Positions 37,419 through 45,799 of a stretch of 64,000 nucleotides of DNA are shown piece by piece. The stretch comes from Paludibacteraceae bacterium (GTDB lineage Bacteria > Bacteroidota > Bacteroidia > Bacteroidales > Paludibacteraceae): contig JAKSNP010000001.1 in assembly GCA_024399655.1 (NCBI GenBank), positions 124,001 through 188,000 of the forward strand, in the 5' to 3' direction. Position numbers and translations under genes: made by a program. Under the pieces are notes generated by a model. It made no database searches. It had not been told where the DNA came from and saw only the letters and a list, made by a program, of their open reading frames with translations. Each line of letters opens with the position of its first letter. Position 1 is the first letter of the stretch.

Positions 37419-37976
37419 TTATTCCGAAATCAGGGACCAAACATACCCTTTTTCGGGGTCGGATTGCGTAATTATGCGATTTTCATCCACGTCTAACAAC
37501 ACATTCTCCAAATCATCAATTATGCCCGTTCCTTTCCACTTGAGCCATGCCTCTTTTCTGGTCCATAATTCAGTAAATTTCAGCGCCCTGTCAGCAGCAT
37601 TGAGGATGCAATCGCGCTCTTCCCTATTCATCGTGCGTTCGACTAACGCGATATCCGCATTACGCACACGTTCGACATCCACGCCAATCGGTTTTTCACT
37701 CACCCCTACCATCAAAGCATTCTTGCAATGGCTGATGCTAAAATACGGCCCACCCTTAATGAACGGTTTCCCCCACTCATTCTCTTCCCAATCGGGTATC
37801 TCAGCCGCATTCAAAAGATTCAACAGCATCTCATAGGTTTTCAAGCAAGCCCATTGTCCGAACAAAAACTTATAACGCATCGCCTTATCCAAGCGTTGCT
37901 TGCTCACTACACCTTGCAGACGTTTCACATCTGCATCGGTGCAACAACCCATATCGTCAAACACCAAGTATTTCAC
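37419..37976 (-). CDS. 4'-phosphopantetheinyl transferase (Sfp type)
   Basis: 185 residues. Motifs GKPFIKGGPYFSISHCK, IGVDVERVR (metal-binding Asp and Glu partner) and FTELWTRKEAWLKWKGTG are the Sfp-family signatures. It transfers 4'-phosphopantetheine from CoA to a carrier protein. It is shorter than B. subtilis Sfp (224) but complete. The carrier protein is not encoded nearby. It has its own promoter and no clear terminator before the rpsL promoter. Confidence 0.92.
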   Translation of the reverse strand: MKYLVFDDMGCCTDADVKRLQGVVSKQRLDKAMRYKFLFGQWACLKTYEMLLNLLNAAEIPDWEENEWGKPFIKGGPYFSISHCKNALMVGVSEKPIGVDVERVRNADIALVERTMNREERDCILNAADRALKFTELWTRKEAWLKWKGTGIIDDLENVLLDVDENRIITQSDPEKGYVWSLISE

Positions 37977-38018
37977 TCTTCCATTCCGTCAATTCACGGG
38001 CATTTTCGTTTTATGCTG

Positions 38019-38049
38019 CAAAGATACTGCTAAATATTCAATTATGCAA
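38019..38049 (-). promoter_or_regulatory. Promoter of the phosphopantetheinyl transferase gene
   Basis: On the - strand, TATCTTTG (plus-strand CAAAGATA, 38019-38026), a 20-base spacer, then TTG (plus-strand CAA, 38047-38049). Confidence 0.8.
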
Positions 38050-38138
38050 GAAAACACATAAAAAAAAGTAAAAACAGATAAAACAAAACAAGCGTCGCAC
38101 ATTAAACGAGAGCAGACCAACAGCCCGGCATGAGGAGT

Positions 38139-38237
38139 CGCTAACGTATCGGTTATATTACGTTTATGTTACGTTTAGCTCTCGATAAAGACACGAGCGA
38201 ACAATGGGATAACAAGAGGCTAACGACAGGAACCTCT
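38139..38237. repeat. Degenerate 11-bp-period array in the 38050-38651 spacer
   Basis: Six consecutive units begin with CG exactly 11 bases apart (38139, 38150, 38161, 38172, 38183, 38194): for example CGGTTATATTA, CGTTTATGTTA, CGTTTAGCTCT. Three further weaker units reach 38237. No reading frame is kept. Confidence 0.6.
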
Positions 38238-38307
38238 TCTGTTGCTATTTAACGTAAAATTTAATTTAAATTAGCAAGATTTAGCATATAGTTTTTTGCG
38301 TGATTTT

Positions 38308-38421
38308 GCGTAAGATTTCAATGCAGGATTTGGCGTAAGAGTTCAATGCTGGATTCGGCGTAAGATTTCAATGCTGGATTCGGCGTAAGATTTCAATGCA
38401 GGATTCGGTGTAAGATTTCAA
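38308..38421. repeat. 25-bp tandem repeat, four and a half copies
   Basis: Units start at 38308, 38333, 38358 and 38383 with GCGTAAGATTTCAATG followed by CAGGATTCG or CTGGATTCG, and a partial fifth starts at 38408. Copies differ at one to three positions. There are no spacers between units, so this is not a CRISPR array. The rest of the 600-base spacer (38050-38651) shows no gene. Confidence 0.92.
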
Positions 38422-38527
38422 CACTCATACATACAACTAAGGTTCGATATCCTCCACAAGTAAGGTTCAGCATCCTTCGCCATTGATTTTGTTGTTTTAT
38501 TAAAAAACAAAAAAAACAAAGTGAAAA

Positions 38528-38559
38528 TTTGCACATTCGGAAAAAATGTAGTACTTTTG
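38528..38559 (+). promoter_or_regulatory. Promoter of the rlmH operon
   Basis: TTTG at 38528-38531, a 20-base spacer, then TACTTTTG at 38552-38559, followed by CACGC. It lies 92 bases before the rlmH ATG. Confidence 0.87.
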
Positions 38560-38651
38560 CACGCTAATTTTGGGCATTTGATTCCCCGGAAATTTAGAGA
38601 AAGACATTTTGACGCCAAATCAGGCCTAAAAAACAATTCGGAACAACTGTT

Positions 38652-39122
38652 ATGAAAGTCACATTATTGGTAGTCGGGAAAACGGTCAACCCTCATTTGG
38701 AAGCGCTTATTGACGAATACAGACAGCGTCTCGCTCACTATATACCGTACGATATGGTGGTTATCCCCGAATTGAAAAACACGAAATCTCTGTCGGAGGC
38801 CCAGCAGAAGCAACAGGAAGGCGAACTGATACTCAAATCCGTTACCTCTTCCGCAGAAATGATTCTTCTTGATGAGCACGGCAAAGAATATCGCAGCCTT
38901 GAGCTGGCGGACTGGATGCAGAAAAAAATGTCAGCGGGACGAGATCTCGTATTTGTTATCGGAGGTCCCTACGGTTTCAGTCAATCCGTATATGATCGTG
39001 CCAACTCGAAAATATCGCTCAGCAAGATGACCTTTTCACACCAAATGATAAGAGTGATTTTCACCGAGCAAATCTACAGGGCAATGACGATTCTTCGCAA
39101 CGAGCCCTATCATCATGAATAA
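38652..39122 (+). CDS. rlmH: 23S rRNA (pseudouridine1915-N3)-methyltransferase
   Basis: 156 residues, typical for the SPOUT enzyme RlmH. LDEHGKEYRS, VFVIGGPYGFS and the trefoil-knot end LSKMTFSHQMIRVIFTEQIY with YRAMTILRNEPYHH are conserved. It methylates a pseudouridine in helix 69 of assembled ribosomes. Its last eight bases overlap the prmA start. Confidence 0.97.
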   Translation: MKVTLLVVGKTVNPHLEALIDEYRQRLAHYIPYDMVVIPELKNTKSLSEAQQKQQEGELILKSVTSSAEMILLDEHGKEYRSLELADWMQKKMSAGRDLVFVIGGPYGFSQSVYDRANSKISLSKMTFSHQMIRVIFTEQIYRAMTILRNEPYHHE

Positions 39123-39903
39123 AAACAAACAAGACATGCAATATATAGTAGCCGAATTTGAACATAATCTGGAAGACTGGCAGCAATCGCTATTCACACA
39201 AGATCTCGCCGATATAGGTTTTGAAGCCTTTGACGGGCCGAAAGCCTATATTCAAAAATCCATGTTCGAAGAGACGAAACTACAAGATCTGATGGCTCAA
39301 AACCCGCAAGTCCATCTCATCGGTTGGGCCGAATGTCCTGACGAGAATTGGAATCAGATTTGGGAACAGGAACATCCGTTCTTCGATGTGAAGTTCGGTT
39401 CGCAAAAGTTGCACATCATACCTCATTGCGCTTTCGGAGCCGGATACCACGAGACAACCACGATGATGTTATCCGGACTCGACAAACTGTCGGCTTTGCC
39501 AACGCCCTTTCATGTGCTCGACAACGGTTGCGGGACCGGAATACTCGGTATTGCCGCCGCCAAGTTGGGAGCAAGAGTCACCGCCATAGACATTGATTCA
39601 CATAGTGTGGAAAGCACACAAGAAAACGCGCTCATAAACCATGTGGATATACAGGTATTTTTGGGCGATACTCCTCCAGAAGGCCAATACGACCTTATAT
39701 TGAGCAACATCCATCGCAACATCATCATTGCCCAGATGGCAGATTACGCCCGTCTGCTAAATCCGGAAGGCGAGTTGTGGACCAGCGGATTTCTTGATCA
39801 GGACTGCGAGAAGATCATTGAAGCTGCCAAGCGTGAGCAATTGATTCCCCTCGCCAAGCATTCAAATGGCGAATGGCGCATGTTGAAATTCAAAAAAAGC
39901 TAA
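39115..39903 (+). CDS. prmA: Ribosomal protein L11 methyltransferase
   Basis: 262 residues. The SAM-binding motif LDNGCGTGILGIAAAKLGA and the motif DLILSNIHRNII (class I MTase motif IV) are visible; the N-terminal L11-recognition domain occupies about 1-90. The in-frame ATG at 39136 (MQYIVAEFEHN) is an alternative start and fits the family N-terminus better. It follows rlmH in an overlapping pair. Confidence 0.93.
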   Translation: MNKNKQDMQYIVAEFEHNLEDWQQSLFTQDLADIGFEAFDGPKAYIQKSMFEETKLQDLMAQNPQVHLIGWAECPDENWNQIWEQEHPFFDVKFGSQKLHIIPHCAFGAGYHETTTMMLSGLDKLSALPTPFHVLDNGCGTGILGIAAAKLGARVTAIDIDSHSVESTQENALINHVDIQVFLGDTPPEGQYDLILSNIHRNIIIAQMADYARLLNPEGELWTSGFLDQDCEKIIEAAKREQLIPLAKHSNGEWRMLKFKKS

Positions 39904-39919
39904 TACCCAAACGACAGTA

Positions 39920-41230
39920 ATGAATTGTAGCCACCCACATATCGACACGATTTGCGCCATATCCACAGCCTATGGTTCCGGAGGTATCGCCGTCATCAGG
40001 ATAAGCGGCCCACAAGCCATAGAAACAGCCGAGCGCCTTACGGGGACCACTCTCCGTCGGCAGGTCAATTACCGGCGCGTCAACGACCTTGACGATATGG
40101 TACTGACCGTCTTCCGCGCGCCCCACTCTTTCACCGGCGAAGACACGGTGGAAATATCCGTTCACGGCAGTTTGTACATACAACAGGAAGTCATCCGTCG
40201 TCTCACCACACTCGGTTGCCGATGCGCCCAAGCCGGAGAATTCACCAAGCGGTCTTTTCTTAACGGCAAGATGGACCTTGCCCAAGCGGAAGCTGTGGCA
40301 GACCTGATTGCTGCCGAAACACAAGCGGAAAAAGATCTGGCGCTTGCACAACTGAGAGGCAGCGTGTCCTCCGAACTTCAATCGCTTCGTGACCGGTTGC
40401 TACATTTAACCTCTTTGCTTGAATTGGAACTTGACTTTGCGGACCATGAAGAATTGGAATTCGCCGACCGTTCCGAGCTCAAGCAGCTGGCTGACGAAAT
40501 AGAAAACAAGTTATCACAACTTATCGACTCTTTCCAATCAGGCAATGCCATCAAAAACGGCATACCGGTTGCCATTATCGGTCCTACCAATGCCGGAAAA
40601 TCCACTTTGCTGAATGCACTTTTAGGAGAAGAAAGAGCGATTGTCAGCAATATAGCCGGCACCACAAGAGACACCGTGGAAGATCGTCTAATAATAGACG
40701 GTATCCTTTTCCGCCTCATTGACACAGCAGGATTACGCGAGACCAACGATTCAATCGAACAACTGGGTATTCAACGTAGCCACGAGGCTATCCGCCAAGC
40801 CCGCATCATTATCCAAGTCGCCGAATCCGAAGACGAATTACTTCCTCTTGCTGAGACACAATCCAAAACGGTCATACGAGTTCTCAACAAATGCGACCTG
40901 CATCCCCATATTCCCGTCCATGGGCGAGATATCTGCTGTATTTCAGCACGAAACAACGACCTGAACGACCTCAAAAGTCGCCTGACAGAACATGTACGAT
41001 CCAACACACATAACGGAGTGATGATTTCCAACGCCCGCCACTACGATGCGCTCAACCGAGCCTTGGATGCTATCCGACGAGTAAAAACAGGATTGCAAAA
41101 CGGGCTGAGCGGAGAACTGACCTCCATGGACCTGCAAGATTGTCTCAACGCACTTGGCGAAATTACAGGACAAATCACCAATACTGAAGTACTCAGCAAC
41201 ATATTCTCGAAATTTTGCATCGGGAAATAA
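39920..41230 (+). CDS. mnmE: tRNA uridine-34 modification GTPase MnmE
   Basis: 436 residues. The N-terminal tetrahydrofolate-binding domain (STAYGSGGIAVIRISGP) is followed by a helical domain with an inserted G domain: G1 GPTNAGKST, the TTRDT switch, G3 DTAGLRET and G4 NKCD. The C-terminal FCIGK holds the catalytic-site Cys. With MnmG it builds the 5-carboxymethylaminomethyl group of U34. Confidence 0.97.
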   Translation: MNCSHPHIDTICAISTAYGSGGIAVIRISGPQAIETAERLTGTTLRRQVNYRRVNDLDDMVLTVFRAPHSFTGEDTVEISVHGSLYIQQEVIRRLTTLGCRCAQAGEFTKRSFLNGKMDLAQAEAVADLIAAETQAEKDLALAQLRGSVSSELQSLRDRLLHLTSLLELELDFADHEELEFADRSELKQLADEIENKLSQLIDSFQSGNAIKNGIPVAIIGPTNAGKSTLLNALLGEERAIVSNIAGTTRDTVEDRLIIDGILFRLIDTAGLRETNDSIEQLGIQRSHEAIRQARIIIQVAESEDELLPLAETQSKTVIRVLNKCDLHPHIPVHGRDICCISARNNDLNDLKSRLTEHVRSNTHNGVMISNARHYDALNRALDAIRRVKTGLQNGLSGELTSMDLQDCLNALGEITGQITNTEVLSNIFSKFCIGK

Positions 41231-41255
41231 TTGACGAATAACGACACACAATATC

Positions 41256-42500
41256 ATGAAAATCACATTGCATCAGATTGCCATTCTCCTTTCCGTTTCA
41301 TTTTTGATATCGGCCTGCCATTCTTCTGACTCCCCAAAAGCTGCAGCCCCTGATTACCCATGGGAAGAATACGGCGTTGCCCAATTCATTCTAATGCACC
41401 AGCCCGGAGAAGAACTTTTCGATGGAGTCGCCCATCCGGCAGCCGGATTGTTTGAAGGCTATTTCAATGTAGAGGAAGCGGATAAAGAGCATCAAAATTA
41501 TATTAAAAAACTAGAAGATAACGGTTGCCGCGTCATTACCGTTTCACAAATCTTGAACGAAGTCGATTTGGAGGCGTTACGTGATCTGGCCGCCCAATCA
41601 CTCAAATATATTCCCGAAGACGAAGCCTATCGTCAGGACGTATTGCAGAAAATGAACAGAAGCGATTTGATTCGTTGCATTCTACTCCGCCCGACCATTC
41701 ATACTCAAACAACGGAACACAACACCGGGGTGGAAGCCTATTATACGCACGAACCGCTGATGAACCTTTATTTCATGCGGGATCAGAGTATCACCACCCC
41801 CCGCGGAACCATTCTCTGCAAAATGAATTCCAGCCAAAGAGCCCGAGAAACAGCCATACTCAGCCTTTGCTATGCCCATCTCGGAATGACACCCTATTAT
41901 ATCATTCAAGGCGAAGACTCACACTTGGAAGGCGGCGATTATTTCCCGTTCGGCACCATTTCGCTTATCGGATGCGGTATGCGAACCGACCAAAACGCCA
42001 TTAACGAGATGTTCGAGCATGATGCATTCGGTCACGATACCGTCATCGTAGTACGAGACCATCTGTTCTGGCAAATGCAAATGCATCTGGACACCCATTT
42101 CAATATTATCGACCGCGACTTGGTAACCATGTGCCAAAACAGATATTACGCCACCCCCAACGACAGCAGTTTCCTTACTTGCGACATATATGTAAGGGAT
42201 TCCACAGCAGAATTCGGATATGCCCGCATGCAAGAAAACATCGGATTCCGCCAATGGCTCGAAAACCGCGGCATTACCATCATCACGATCAATGAAGCGG
42301 ACGAAATGCACTACGCCAACAATTATCTCACCATCGCTCCACGCCATATTTGCGCTATCGCTCACCAAAGCGAAGATTTTGCAAAAGCGCTTGCCGACAA
42401 TAACGTAACAGTAGATTGGATTGAAGCCGAAAATCTTATACAAGGATACGGAGCGGCACATTGCATGACACAAGTGATTCTCCGGTCACCTGTCAAATAA
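41256..42500 (+). CDS. Arginine-deiminase-family lipoprotein (exported, active site intact)
   Basis: 414 residues. A signal peptide ends in the lipobox LISAC near residue 20, so the protein should be exported and lipid-anchored. The rest matches the arginine deiminase fold of the guanidine-modifying superfamily: FMRD (Asp176), LEGGD (Glu225, Asp228), HLD (His277, Asp279) and the C-terminal HCM (Cys403, the nucleophile) align with the Asp/Glu/His/Asp/Cys set of ArcA. The residue five before Cys is Tyr, where ArcA has a substrate-carboxylate Arg (Arg401 in P. aeruginosa), so the substrate may not be free arginine. ArcA itself is cytoplasmic. A paralogue fused to a transporter lies at 61271-63904. 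It starts 25 bases after mnmE. Confidence 0.88.
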   Translation: MKITLHQIAILLSVSFLISACHSSDSPKAAAPDYPWEEYGVAQFILMHQPGEELFDGVAHPAAGLFEGYFNVEEADKEHQNYIKKLEDNGCRVITVSQILNEVDLEALRDLAAQSLKYIPEDEAYRQDVLQKMNRSDLIRCILLRPTIHTQTTEHNTGVEAYYTHEPLMNLYFMRDQSITTPRGTILCKMNSSQRARETAILSLCYAHLGMTPYYIIQGEDSHLEGGDYFPFGTISLIGCGMRTDQNAINEMFEHDAFGHDTVIVVRDHLFWQMQMHLDTHFNIIDRDLVTMCQNRYYATPNDSSFLTCDIYVRDSTAEFGYARMQENIGFRQWLENRGITIITINEADEMHYANNYLTIAPRHICAIAHQSEDFAKALADNNVTVDWIEAENLIQGYGAAHCMTQVILRSPVK

Positions 42501-42582
42501 GACGCCATACCATTTGACCGTATCCAAAGGACAACGTCCTAAACGGTACACAGACTTGATATATCAAAACAACACGCACATT

Positions 42583-43098
42583 ATGAAACATACATTATTT
42601 TCTGCCCTTTTGGGTATCGTACTCGTATTTTCTGCCTGTGAGAAAAAAGAAGTAACCACCCTCAAAGTGATCAACAATTACCGTGGAGACTCAATTACCG
42701 TGACCAATGAAGCCACAGGTTCCACCTACACAAAAGCCAACGACTCCACCTACTATGCTATCGTCTACTACAATTACGACCAACTGCTTGTCGTTCCCAA
42801 TATCAACATTGTCGACATCTACACGATGCATACCTATCCGCATTTCCAAACCCGTAAACTGGAAAAGAGCCAGATGTTAAAAAATCGCAAATTACAAGTG
42901 GATATCATCTGCGCGGAAGCGGATACCATCGGCAAATATAACCCGTTCACAGGAGAAAAAGGCAGTAATTTCGGCAAGGTACGCGAATCCAAATTCTTTG
43001 ATCGGGCAGTCACTTTCGAACCTGAATATCGCTACACCCTCACTATCGAGCCGAACGAGTGTTATCTGACCCGTGAACTGAAAGAGGGCGAAGACTAA
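42583..43098 (+). CDS. Small lipoprotein of unknown function
   Basis: 171 residues from the ATG at 42583; the frame is open further upstream but only this start gives a signal peptide (MKHTLFSALLGIVLVFSAC), whose lipobox Cys is near residue 19. The mature part is polar and probably beta-rich, without recognisable catalytic motif. It follows the deiminase lipoprotein by 82 bases, a spacer with the small hairpin AGGAC/GTCCT (42528-42540); whether the two act together is unknown. Confidence 0.75.
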   Translation: MKHTLFSALLGIVLVFSACEKKEVTTLKVINNYRGDSITVTNEATGSTYTKANDSTYYAIVYYNYDQLLVVPNINIVDIYTMHTYPHFQTRKLEKSQMLKNRKLQVDIICAEADTIGKYNPFTGEKGSNFGKVRESKFFDRAVTFEPEYRYTLTIEPNECYLTRELKEGED

Positions 43099-43129
43099 AT
43101 ACGGATTGACGAATTAAAGAAAATACAAC

Positions 43130-44032
43130 ATGATATTAAGCATGACCGGCTACGGCAAAAGCGAATACACTTATGCCGACCATAAGACCATCGTCGAGTT
43201 GCGTTCTCTCAACTCAAAACAATTAGACCTCAATCTCAAAGTCAACAACCTGTTTCGTGACAAAGAAGCGGATATCCGCAGTATGCTCACCACTCCATTG
43301 GAGCGCGGAAAAGTAGATGTAAGCATCTACACCCAACAATTGGACAATACAACTGCCCCTTCCACATCGTTCACTCCGATCAACAAAGAAGCGTTTGCAT
43401 ACTATTACCACGAACTGACAGACCTCCAAGACTCTCTCGGTTTCAGCGCAAAAGACATCGTATCGGCAATTTTAAGATTACCGGATGTTGTCAAAACGTC
43501 AACAAACGAAGTGGTTATGAACGAGGAAGAATGGGCTTTACTGCAACAAGCCGTCATGCAAGCCGTTGAAGCATTCCGCGCATTCCGAATTCAAGAAGGA
43601 GCTGCTTTGGAATGCATGTTCAACGAAAAGCTCAACGGTATTCAAGCCCTTTTGGAAGAAGTGGAACCGTATGAAAAAGGACGCGTTGAGAAAATCAAAC
43701 AACATCTCCTGCAGAATCTAGACAAACTCGCCGAAGAAACAAAACAGAAAATCGACCAAAACCGATTGGAAGCAGAAATGATTTACTACCTCGAGAAACT
43801 GGATATCACCGAGGAGAAAGTTCGTCTCGCCAACCATCTCCGTTATTTCCGTGAAACCATGAACGGCGACGGAACGGGAGTCGGGAAAAAACTTGGATTC
43901 ATCGCTCAGGAAATGGGACGAGAAATCAATACACTCGGCAGCAAAAGCAACCAAAGCGAGATGCAAATCATTGTTGTCAAGATGAAAGATATTCTTGAGC
44001 AGATTAAAGAGCAAGTATTAAATGTACTTTGA
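43130..44032 (+). CDS. yicC: YicC/YloC family endoribonuclease
   Basis: 300 residues, beginning MILSMTGYGKSE, the family hallmark. The C-terminal DUF1732 part carries LGFIAQEMGREINTLGSKS. YicC-type proteins are RNases implicated in small-RNA turnover and stationary-phase fitness. The gene precedes gmk, the neighbour seen in many bacteria. Confidence 0.95.
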   Translation: MILSMTGYGKSEYTYADHKTIVELRSLNSKQLDLNLKVNNLFRDKEADIRSMLTTPLERGKVDVSIYTQQLDNTTAPSTSFTPINKEAFAYYYHELTDLQDSLGFSAKDIVSAILRLPDVVKTSTNEVVMNEEEWALLQQAVMQAVEAFRAFRIQEGAALECMFNEKLNGIQALLEEVEPYEKGRVEKIKQHLLQNLDKLAEETKQKIDQNRLEAEMIYYLEKLDITEEKVRLANHLRYFRETMNGDGTGVGKKLGFIAQEMGREINTLGSKSNQSEMQIIVVKMKDILEQIKEQVLNVL

Positions 44033-44038
44033 TTTGTC

Positions 44039-44104
44039 CCGGTAGCGATAAGTGACAAGCTAGTTTATTAACCGATAGTCGACCGACAGTCGTTCGATGC
44101 TCAT
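44039..44104. repeat. 11-bp-period array in the yicC-gmk spacer
   Basis: Units CCGATAGTCGA (44072), CCGACAGTCGT (44083) and TCGATGCTCAT (44094) are adjacent; CCGGTAGCGAT at 44039 fits the same register three units earlier. The spacer of 124 bases holds no gene. Confidence 0.6.
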
Positions 44105-44156
44105 CAAACGATTTTGTCGCCTCTAACAAACCATTCATTTCCAGAGATTAACACAA

Positions 44157-44723
44157 ATGATACTTATTTTCAGTGCACCAAGCGGTAGCGGAAAATCCAC
44201 CATGGTTCGCCATCTATTGGAAACATTTCCAGATACCTTCGAACTTTCCATATCAGCCACAACCCGCGCTCCCCGCGGAGAAGAGGTAAATGGAAGGGAA
44301 TACTATTTTTTGACTGTTGAGGAATTCGAAAAACGCGTCCGCGAGAACAAATTTGTGGAACACGAACAAGTTTATGAAGGACTATATTATGGCACACTTC
44401 GCTCCGAAATCGAACGAATCGAAAATGCCGGTCACCATGTCCTCTTTGATGTGGATGTAAAAGGCGGTATCAACCTGCATCGTATTTTCGGTTCACAATC
44501 CATGAGCATATTCATTTGTCCCCCCAGTGTGGAAGAACTGGACAAACGGCTTCATGCCCGCGGCGACACCAGCGAAGAAATGATACAAAAACGCATCGCC
44601 AAAGCCGCTATTGAAATGGAAGACCGTATCCATTTCGACCAAGTAATTGTCAACGACCAACTTCCCCGTGCTTTTGACGAGTTGGACAAAATCATCTCCA
44701 CCTGGCTCGGGCAGAAACGATAA
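44157..44723 (+). CDS. gmk: Guanylate kinase
   Basis: 188 residues. The P-loop SAPSGSGKST, the GMP-binding SATTRAPRGEEVNGREYYF and FDVDVKGG are typical. It phosphorylates GMP to GDP. nadD follows 81 bases later, in a yicC-gmk-nadD order. Confidence 0.98.
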   Translation: MILIFSAPSGSGKSTMVRHLLETFPDTFELSISATTRAPRGEEVNGREYYFLTVEEFEKRVRENKFVEHEQVYEGLYYGTLRSEIERIENAGHHVLFDVDVKGGINLHRIFGSQSMSIFICPPSVEELDKRLHARGDTSEEMIQKRIAKAAIEMEDRIHFDQVIVNDQLPRAFDELDKIISTWLGQKR

Positions 44724-44804
44724 ACGCACATCTGAAAAGGGAACAATTATTGGAGAATATTTCTGCAAAAATCCGCTCCAAGCTACGGACAAATATCAGG
44801 AACT

Positions 44805-45419
44805 ATGGCAAAAATCGGCATATACGGAGGAAGTTTCAATCCTGTACATTTCGGACATATCGGCATGGCTCATTGGGTATTGGGACATACGAATCTGGAC
44901 GAAATATGGATGATGGTGAGCCCCAACAATCCGCTCAAAGACAAATCCATTTTAGCAGACGAATCCATTCGACTTAAAGGCGTAAAAGACGCTATCGCCC
45001 AACTTCATATTGCCGATGGCAAACGTTTGATTGCCAGTGATTTCGAGTTCTCTCTTCCAAGACCAACCTATACAGCGGACACCCTTCGTTGTCTGCAGCA
45101 GACATATCCGCAACATCAATTTACATTGTTGATCGGAGAAGACAATTGGCGAATCTTCGACCGGTGGAAAGAATATGAGTTCATCCTGCAAAACTTCAGG
45201 ATTTTCGTATACCCTCGCCACGACATCGCCACAGTAGAGACTTGTCCGGAAAATCTGCCGGACGGCTTCAACGACCGGTCTACCATCTCAGCCATAAATC
45301 CGCGGATAAACGTAGAACATTTCGACGTAAAATGGATGGAGAGCGCCCCATATTTCGACATTTCTTCCACCCAAATCAGAGCGTCATTCCTATCCGAGCA
45401 TCCGACGGACAATCGTTGA
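44805..45419 (+). CDS. nadD: Nicotinate-nucleotide adenylyltransferase
   Basis: 204 residues. The nucleotidyltransferase signature GGSFNPVHFGHIGMA (T/HxGH) and the C-terminal ISSTQIRASF are present. It makes deamido-NAD from nicotinate mononucleotide and ATP. It probably ends the operon begun at rlmH or yicC; a new promoter follows. Confidence 0.97.
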   Translation: MAKIGIYGGSFNPVHFGHIGMAHWVLGHTNLDEIWMMVSPNNPLKDKSILADESIRLKGVKDAIAQLHIADGKRLIASDFEFSLPRPTYTADTLRCLQQTYPQHQFTLLIGEDNWRIFDRWKEYEFILQNFRIFVYPRHDIATVETCPENLPDGFNDRSTISAINPRINVEHFDVKWMESAPYFDISSTQIRASFLSEHPTDNR

Positions 45420-45464
45420 TAAACACAAAAAAATCACTATTTTTCATAAAAAACAAGATAAATC

Positions 45465-45495
45465 TTGCACAATCAAAAAATAATTTGTAATTTTG
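45465..45495 (+). promoter_or_regulatory. Promoter of the TorF-like porin/apbE/bamD region
   Basis: TTG at 45465-45467, a 20-base spacer, then TAATTTTG at 45488-45495. Confidence 0.85.
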
Positions 45496-45543
45496 CAGCC
45501 CGAATAGTAAACATCCTTTGCTAACAACAATAAAAGATATATT

Positions 45544-45792
45544 ATGACAAGAACTACATTCAACAAATTACGCGAGGTAAAAGACAGCCTCCCACATGGC
45601 AGTATGGTTGCTATTGCCGACGAACTTGGTATAGCAGCCGACGATGTACGAGCATTCTTCCGCGGTGACGCAAACATGGAAAGTGGCTACCACATGGAGC
45701 CGGGTCCCGATGGTGGAATCATCACATTGGATAATACTCGCATCTTGGAGGTTGCATTACGCATCGCCTGGGAAGCAAAAAATGGATTATAA
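45544..45792 (+). CDS. Small conserved protein, possible DNA-binding
   Basis: 82 residues, beginning MTRTTFNKLREVKDSLPHGS. The segment VAIADELGIAADDVRAFFRG resembles a helix-turn-helix, and HMEPGPDGGIITLDNT is a conserved-looking turn region. It looks like a small regulator or nucleoid protein of Bacteroidota; the function is unproven. It has its own promoter and ends eight bases before the first porin gene. Confidence 0.7.
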   Translation: MTRTTFNKLREVKDSLPHGSMVAIADELGIAADDVRAFFRGDANMESGYHMEPGPDGGIITLDNTRILEVALRIAWEAKNGL

Positions 45793-45799
45793 TCACAAT

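Noticed and set aside
38308..38421. CRISPR-like repeat array
   Set aside because: The 25-base units abut with no spacers and differ among themselves, and no cas gene is in the window.
38418..38636. 72-residue - strand frame with a Cys-rich end
   Set aside because: It overlaps the rlmH promoter and the tandem repeat, has no recognisable motif, and its composition is that of AT-rich spacer.
44750..44804. Small coding frame between gmk and nadD
   Set aside because: It runs into nadD out of frame, and shows no motif or initiation context.
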